From: Zarea fungicola
Lineage: Eukaryota; Ascomycota; Sordariomycetes; Hypocreales; Cordycipitaceae
Length of the DNA: 64,000 nt
Assembly (NCBI GenBank): GCA_900169235.1
Contig: FWCC01000060.1
Span: 186,001-250,000, forward strand
Direction: 5' to 3'
Shown here in pieces: positions 58,327 through 64,000 of the stretch. Every line of letters starts with the position of its first letter. Positions within the stretch are counted from its first letter, which is position 1. The translations under genes were made by a program, and so were the position numbers. The notes below the pieces were generated by a model. That model was not told where the DNA came from and ran no database searches. It saw nothing but the letters and a program-made list of their open reading frames with translations.

Positions 58327-61300
58327 CCAAGCAGAAATGCCAGATCTGGGAAGGGGGGAGGGAAAGCGAAGGAGAACGAGCAGGTAATCAGGAGAGATGC
58401 AGCGACACGAAACCTGGGGGGGTGTGGCCAGAAGAGAACAATACGAGCAGGGCAGTTACGAGCAGTTTCCACTGCGTGTGACTTTCTGGGGCCGCTGGAG
58501 GAGAATCTACCAGCGGACCCAGGCGCCTAGTGGCTGGTAGCAGGGGAACTGACAGGGGGGGCGAGAACAGGGCTTCTTGCGCCGCTGCCACTGACTCCAT
58601 TGTGCGTCTGGTACAAAATACAGTAAGAAGAGTCCGTCTGCTAGGTATCGCAGCTGTCAATTGATCAATGGGAAGGGGAGGGCTACCATTTCGCCTGAAT
58701 AGCCTTTTGCACTGACGTACTCGTGTGACTTGCACAACGTCACTCGGGATGGCGTTGCAAAGACTCGGTAAGCTTTGTGTAAGAGGAAGCCAGTGAGCAT
58801 CAGAGACGCAACAATGGGGAAACAGGACCGCCTGTACAAACCACTACGTACTCTGTACACTGCTTGATTATGGGGGTTGGGTCGTTGTCTGTTCCGCTCT
58901 GCTTGACATTCAGTTCATTCCCGCGCGCCCAAGAGCCCTGAGCCTCGTCACTCGTGGGGCGGCCGTCAGGGGATTGGGGGGCCGCTAACGGTACCGGGAT
59001 AGAGCTGGTGTCAAGACCAGCCAACCAGAACTGTCTTGTACGCCATACTCGGGGGTTCAGGAACCGGTACCTGAAAGCCAAAAGAAAGCGTAAGCCCTGT
59101 TAGATGCTGTCAAGAACTGTAGAGAATTTCTATAAAATATATTAAAAACACAAAACATTTGCATTCCAATATCAGTGCTAGATAATACCAACACTTTACC
59201 ACCATCAGCATCATCACTTTTACGCAAATTGGATCGTCCCTCTTGGCGTGTTGGAGGTTCCGGTGAGTAGTCAGGGTACCTGTCACCGTGGTGGTTGTGG
59301 CACCCCTCCAGCGCGTATCTGTCAAGCTTCTCAATACCTGTGGTGCCGTTTTTTCTTCTGGGTGGCTGGTTTCAGGGTGGGCCACTTCCTGGGGTTCCTG
59401 GCTGCTCTTCCAATGGCTGGCCGGCCCTCACCCCCCTATCGGGAGAGTGTTCCTGGGACTAAAATGGCCAGCGGCTTCCAGGTGACAGCCATTCACCAAC
59501 TAAACGGCCGAGCCATACCAGAGAGTAGTCTGTCTACCAGACTGGCCCCTACTAAAATAATAAGTGGCGTAGAATGAATGGCCAGCTTCCATGAACAGTA
59601 GAAATACGAGCTCTATATTCTCGGCTAAAAAAAAATTTATGTTCAATTCTACCAATTTCAAATCTCATTGACATCAAAAAAAAAAAAAAAAAAACCTGCC
59701 ACCCGTAGAAGCGCGTCGCACGTCAACATCTGCTCTGCAACATCGCGTGCTCGCGCACATCACAATTCCATTGTTCTTGGGGGTGGCTGGTTCCAATCAT
59801 CATATCCTGGTGGCCAGAGCTTGAGAATGCGGCCACACAATAGCGTCGATGGAGGGTATGCACAACATGCACATCGTGCACAAAGTGGCCCGCCATTCGC
59901 GCATTATTATTGGACCCCAATACCTCGCCCACCACGCCATACCATTGACCTCTTGACGCCTCTTGCACGGGGAGCTAGCGATAGGGCGCCCAGCTGGCGG
60001 CAAATGCTGCATTATCACTCGACAAGTTGATTTTACGCTGGTGATGTCGATGGTCATGATACAAGTCCTTTGATAGGATGTCACAGTTGCCGAGTTCATC
60101 ATTCACTCATCGCATACAGATTTTCCTTCTAAGCTTCTGTCTCCCTTTACTAACTAGTTGTCTACGTCGACGCAATTTTTGTATGACTGGGGTGTATGAC
60201 TGGGGTGTATGTTTTATGCATGACTTATACATTCATACCCTGTTGGTTGTTATTGTGCAAAAGCTGCACAGCATGACGCTCAGGCCTTCTCAAGCGTTCG
60301 TTCACCACCTGGATCAGAGACATGCAGCCCCCAAACACCCTGACACCTCCCACTTGCAGTTATTTACCAGTACTGTACTGGCAGGACAGTACAACTTATT
60401 TATTACTAGTAGCCAACCCGCAATATGCTTGTTTGCTTGCATCAAAATTGAGCTGGCTCGCCCCCTACATGAGTAGCCAGCACCATGCATGCATATGCAC
60501 CCGGCTCCCCCAATTATTGCAGTGATATAGACACTTGTTGCCCTGCACCCAATATTTTCTACTTGGTGTAGTAGAGCTTTCGGTTGGTAAGGTAGGTAAG
60601 ACAAGACGTCTAAGCCAACCGAGAAAATGCATCTTGATTTTGTTTGTTTATTATTTTCCTTTTTCTCTATTTCGCTCCCTGGAACAAAGATCTCAAAAGA
60701 AGATGCATACACAGGAAGAAGGAAAAAAGAGCTGCGAACGCAACTCGGCCCTTCTTGTCTCTCATAGTCGAAAGAACGAAATTACGACTGGCGTCATTTG
60801 CAGGGTCTTTTCCGTCCTAGCAGTATTCTTGAAATGAGCACCTGTACGCCACAAGTTGATCCCATTCAAGCTTCTCTTTTTTCTATCCCACGGTGCCACA
60901 TTATTAGGACGGATGTCAGACCAGAAAAGAACTGCTCTTCCAGTTCCCTGCTGCATGAGTCTTAGCACACACCCCCCTTGCTTTACCCCCACAGTGCCAT
61001 CAGTATGAAACGCGCTAAAACGGAACCATGCACATGCCTGCCTTCTTGTTGCGCCATGAGTGACAACTACCCTCTTCCAGTAGCCATGCTCTTCGCACAG
61101 CCAGCTTTTGCTAACTGCAGCAATCAAACAATTTTTGCTTATCGCCGCAGCTTCGATGGCGCTTCATCCACTTACTGGTTCCTTCTCTGAACTTGCTGCC
61201 CTTCTTAGCGTACCGTGCCCGTCCTGACCGCCTCGCTACCCCTCATTATCCATCGTATACACTTGCCCATATCGGATACACTTTATGGACGTGCGCAAAC

Positions 61301-62227
61301 GAACAAGTACATACATACTGCTGACATGAGCCATGTCAACTCCAACGTCTCTGACGTGTCGCGAGTGAGTTCTCCGTGGCTTACACCACACCTGGCGCGC
61401 TCTGGACAGCGGAATCCCATGGAAGATGATTATCTTCACGCTACTTGCAGCCGTACAGACGGGTCCCTGTGTGGAAAGGGTAGGATTTTCAGCGACACTG
61501 ACAATCATTCGATTTACAATACGCAAACTGTGGCTTCAAACCCGTGTCCCCGGTCTACCACTAGTATGTATCGAACGGTTACATCACACACATCACATCA
61601 GGTTTTGGGGGCTGTCGTCTCCTGCCTTGTGATGGAAGAGCCCGTCACAAAACTGCTATGTGATTGTTTGACTGCCTTGCCTCTCGACCGAGACTAGTCG
61701 CGTGTACTCTGCGTGTGTGTCTGTCTGTCTGTCTGTGTGCAAGGCTCTTTCACGCCTTCCGAGACAGTCGGGGTTCGAAATCTTGACAGAGTTCCATTGA
61801 TTCGTGGCCGTTCTGGGCTGTTTGTGATTTTGCGCACTACATTACTCTGCCTCTTCAGCTTTGGGGCGGCAAATACCGGTAATCCTGTAGATTTAGGATG
61901 CATCTCGTTCGGGCGGTAGATAGCGGATAACGTACGGCGTATAACATGCCAGTATGACATAAAGGATAGAAAGATTTTGAGACCGTAAGTGTTTAAAGAG
62001 ACGACGACAACGCTCGAATTCAGCGAGCTGACTACTATTAGAGTCATATACAGCTATGTCCTGGCAAAGCTCCTGGCTACAGACGCTCCTACATGGTTGC
62101 CTTGCTTTCTTTTAATGTACGAAACAAACTCTACATCAATGACAGAAACAAAACAAGGTTTAGCTACGCATTGAGTTTTGAACTGTAATAAATCTCTACA
62201 TTTTATGCTAGTTTATTTTAGTTTATG

Positions 62228-62251
62228 TTATTTATTTATTTATTTATTTAT
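62228..62251 (+). repeat. (TTTA)n microsatellite
   Basis: A TTATTTATTTATTTATTT run with about five to six perfect TTTA units, in gene-free AT-rich DNA. Confidence 0.8.
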
Positions 62252-62526
62252 TTTCTTTTTTAAAACGACCGTCGTCATGTAATCTGCAGCCGCTTTGAAC
62301 ACAGACGAAAAAGAGGGGCAATAAAGGTGCGGAAAAGGCTTCTATGCATGCATGCATGTGGCGTCGATGCACCAGCAAGCCACATCCGAAGGGACCCACC
62401 TAGAAAATGTGCCTACAAGAGGCCCATTTCCGACGTTACAGGGATCCCAAAAGACTGAAAGCGATCAGAGTATGGATTCGCCCTTCCTTCTTCTTGTCTG
62501 TTGGTGGAACGGATATTGTTTTTTGT

Positions 62527-62571
62527 TCTTCGTCTTCTTCGTCTTCTCGTCTTCTTCTTCTTCTTCTTCTT
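62527..62571 (+). repeat. (TCT)n-type simple repeat
   Basis: A C/T-only simple sequence of interrupted GTCTTCTTC and TCTTCTTC units, too low in complexity to be coding. Confidence 0.8.
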
Positions 62572-64000
62572 CCGCACCGTGATCAACCAAGCTCTACTCT
62601 GGAAACTACGCTCGTATGATACATACCACCTCGCAACAACTTGTGAACCGACGGTTGCAATCCGTATCCGTATATATACCCGCGCCAGTTATATTAATTT
62701 ATTGCAGTCTGCACGTGTGGCACATTTATTTAACCTGAAATTCTAAGCATTCTAAATTCAGCTACACTCGATATATTTTGTCGAGAATCCCCAGCCTCTC
62801 CCCAATTGCAGCACTTCTTGGTTTCAATGCAGGATCTGTAGCCTTTTTGTTTTGGCTTGGGCTTGTCTGAATGACACATCTCACTCACCCCTTGCACGCC
62901 AGTAAACGGGTCTGTCTCACGATACTCGCCGAGTCTAGCCCACCTTGGAGATCAGGGGGGAAATGGGTTGTTACTGAGATTGAGTTGCATGAATAAGAGG
63001 TACCCCTACATTAAAAAGCGTTGTTTATAGAAATAGAAATAAAAACATGCTGCATCGTTAACTTCTAGAGCGTGTTTGCTTGTCGCTGGTCATCCGACAT
63101 TCGCTGGCAACCCTAGGAAAGGAAAATTTAAAGTACAGGTCAGATCGGAAAGGAAACGGGAAAAAAGAAACAACGAACGGTGGAAACAACAAACTTGTAC
63201 TCGTCTCCCTGCTTATTGAACCATGCAGGGCAAAGGTCTACTCCATTTTCCACATCGCAGGGTTCAAGCTCTGAACTTTGACAGAGAGTAGCCCAAACAA
63301 GTCAGAAATGGTTAGTCGCCTTGTTCTTTGCGCAGCCTGTTTCTGAATTGCAGGGTATTGGATACACAACCTTGCTGCACACGTCGTGTTGGCACTTGTC
63401 CAGGTAAGGTAGGCAGTCACTCAGGCTTGTGGCAGCTTCGTTTCATAACCATGGATATAGCACTACCCTATATAGAAGAAAAAAAAATGTATTACAAAAT
63501 TGGCATTGATCCTCCAGGAAAAGCAGCACGGTGTGGTATGGTGTATTTGGATTGGTTCTGTTTAATTAATTAATCATCATGTCTATTTCGCCGGGTGGCC
63601 CAGCCCTATTACATCAAAACGCCTGCCAGATCTGTTACGGTTATCATGGGCTCCAAGGCCCGACGAGGTCATGTGCACGATTCCCGTCTCGCCGCAGTTC
63701 CCGATTCTAATCCGGTACATTCACGCTGACAAACCATCATCTGGATAGTTGGAGGGTAATCATGTATTTGATCCTTCAGTTTCATAAACGCCATGCTTCT
63801 CCATGAATATACAGTATGCCACCCAGCCAGACAATTAAAAAGGAAAAAAAAAACGACGAATAACAGAGAGTATCCTCCTCCTATAACACGTTATTCACCC
63901 CCACCCTCTCTGAATCAGTCAATCTAGAACAGGTATCATCCATCCTGAATAAAAAGATCCCCCTCCCAGTAAAAGTCTATCATGGGTGAGCCGCGAAAGC

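Larger units (their letters stand above)
57494..64000. other. Gene-free region to the window end, 6.5 kb
   Basis: No supportable gene. It contains a gap/ambiguity of two N bases at 58302-58303 flanked by two copies of CAGGATTA plus A-run, T-rich tracts such as TTATTTATTTATTTATTTATTT (62228-62251), GTCTGTCTGTCTGTCTGTGTG (61720-61740), CATGCATGCATG (62346-62357) and a TCTTCTTC run (62527-62571). The left part is the upstream region of the kelch-like gene. The longest open frame (61215-61697) starts with GTG and has no family motif. A gene may begin just beyond the right edge. Confidence 0.5.

Noticed and set aside
61215..61697. 160-codon plus-strand frame near the right end
   Set aside because: It begins with GTG, has no motif and no spliced extension.

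Overview
The window is chromosomal DNA of a filamentous ascomycete. Coding regions are split by short GT-AG introns (about 52-100 nt, a few of 118-204 nt) that often carry a CTAAC/CTAAT-type branch site. Leaders are pyrimidine-rich. Gene content (Zn2Cys6 and Pho4/NUC-1-type regulators, a HeLo-domain protein, an Erv29 cargo receptor, Crt10) is typical of Pezizomycotina. I infer Sordariomycetes, probably Hypocreales, from protein style only. I found no rRNA, tRNA, CRISPR array or intact transposon by eye.

Layout, left to right: a Frizzled/Smoothened-like 7TM receptor (+); a membrane-anchored GH5 glycosidase (+); a Crt10 homologue (+); a 3.9 kb gene-free stretch that serves as upstream DNA for a Mep1-type ammonium permease (+) and is rich in GATA sites. 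Convergent to the permease is a membrane-anchored histidine acid phosphatase (-), followed by a TauD/TfdA-type dioxygenase (-) and a Zn2Cys6 regulator (-). A divergent, intronless kinase-like gene (+) converges on a SWIM zinc-finger protein (-). Next come splicing factor SF3B6/p14 (-) and, divergent to it, an MBD4-like HhH-GPD DNA glycosylase (+); then the Erv29/SURF4 cargo receptor (+), a HeLo-pseudokinase (+), Cdc14 phosphatase (-), KEOPS subunit Pcc1 (+), the NUC-1/Pho4-type bHLH phosphate regulator (-), and a large kelch-like single-pass membrane protein (-). Two long stretches (49.6-55.2 and 57.5-64.0 kb) hold no gene I can support.

Most genes are unrelated housekeeping or sensing functions and there is no clear biosynthetic cluster. 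Two thematic links exist. First, phosphate: a NUC-1-type activator and a histidine acid phosphatase, a class NUC-1 regulates in Neurospora, lie about 30 kb apart. Second, nutrient sensing and uptake: the 7TM receptor and the ammonium permease with its GATA-rich upstream region. The most interesting items are the HeLo-pseudokinase, which has the same domain order as animal and plant MLKL; the MBD4-like glycosylase with an acidic insertion before its catalytic Asp; the Zn2Cys6 gene whose first coding exon appears to be only the ATG; and the divergent kinase-like protein. Spliced coordinates below were worked out by hand from reading frames and splice signals.
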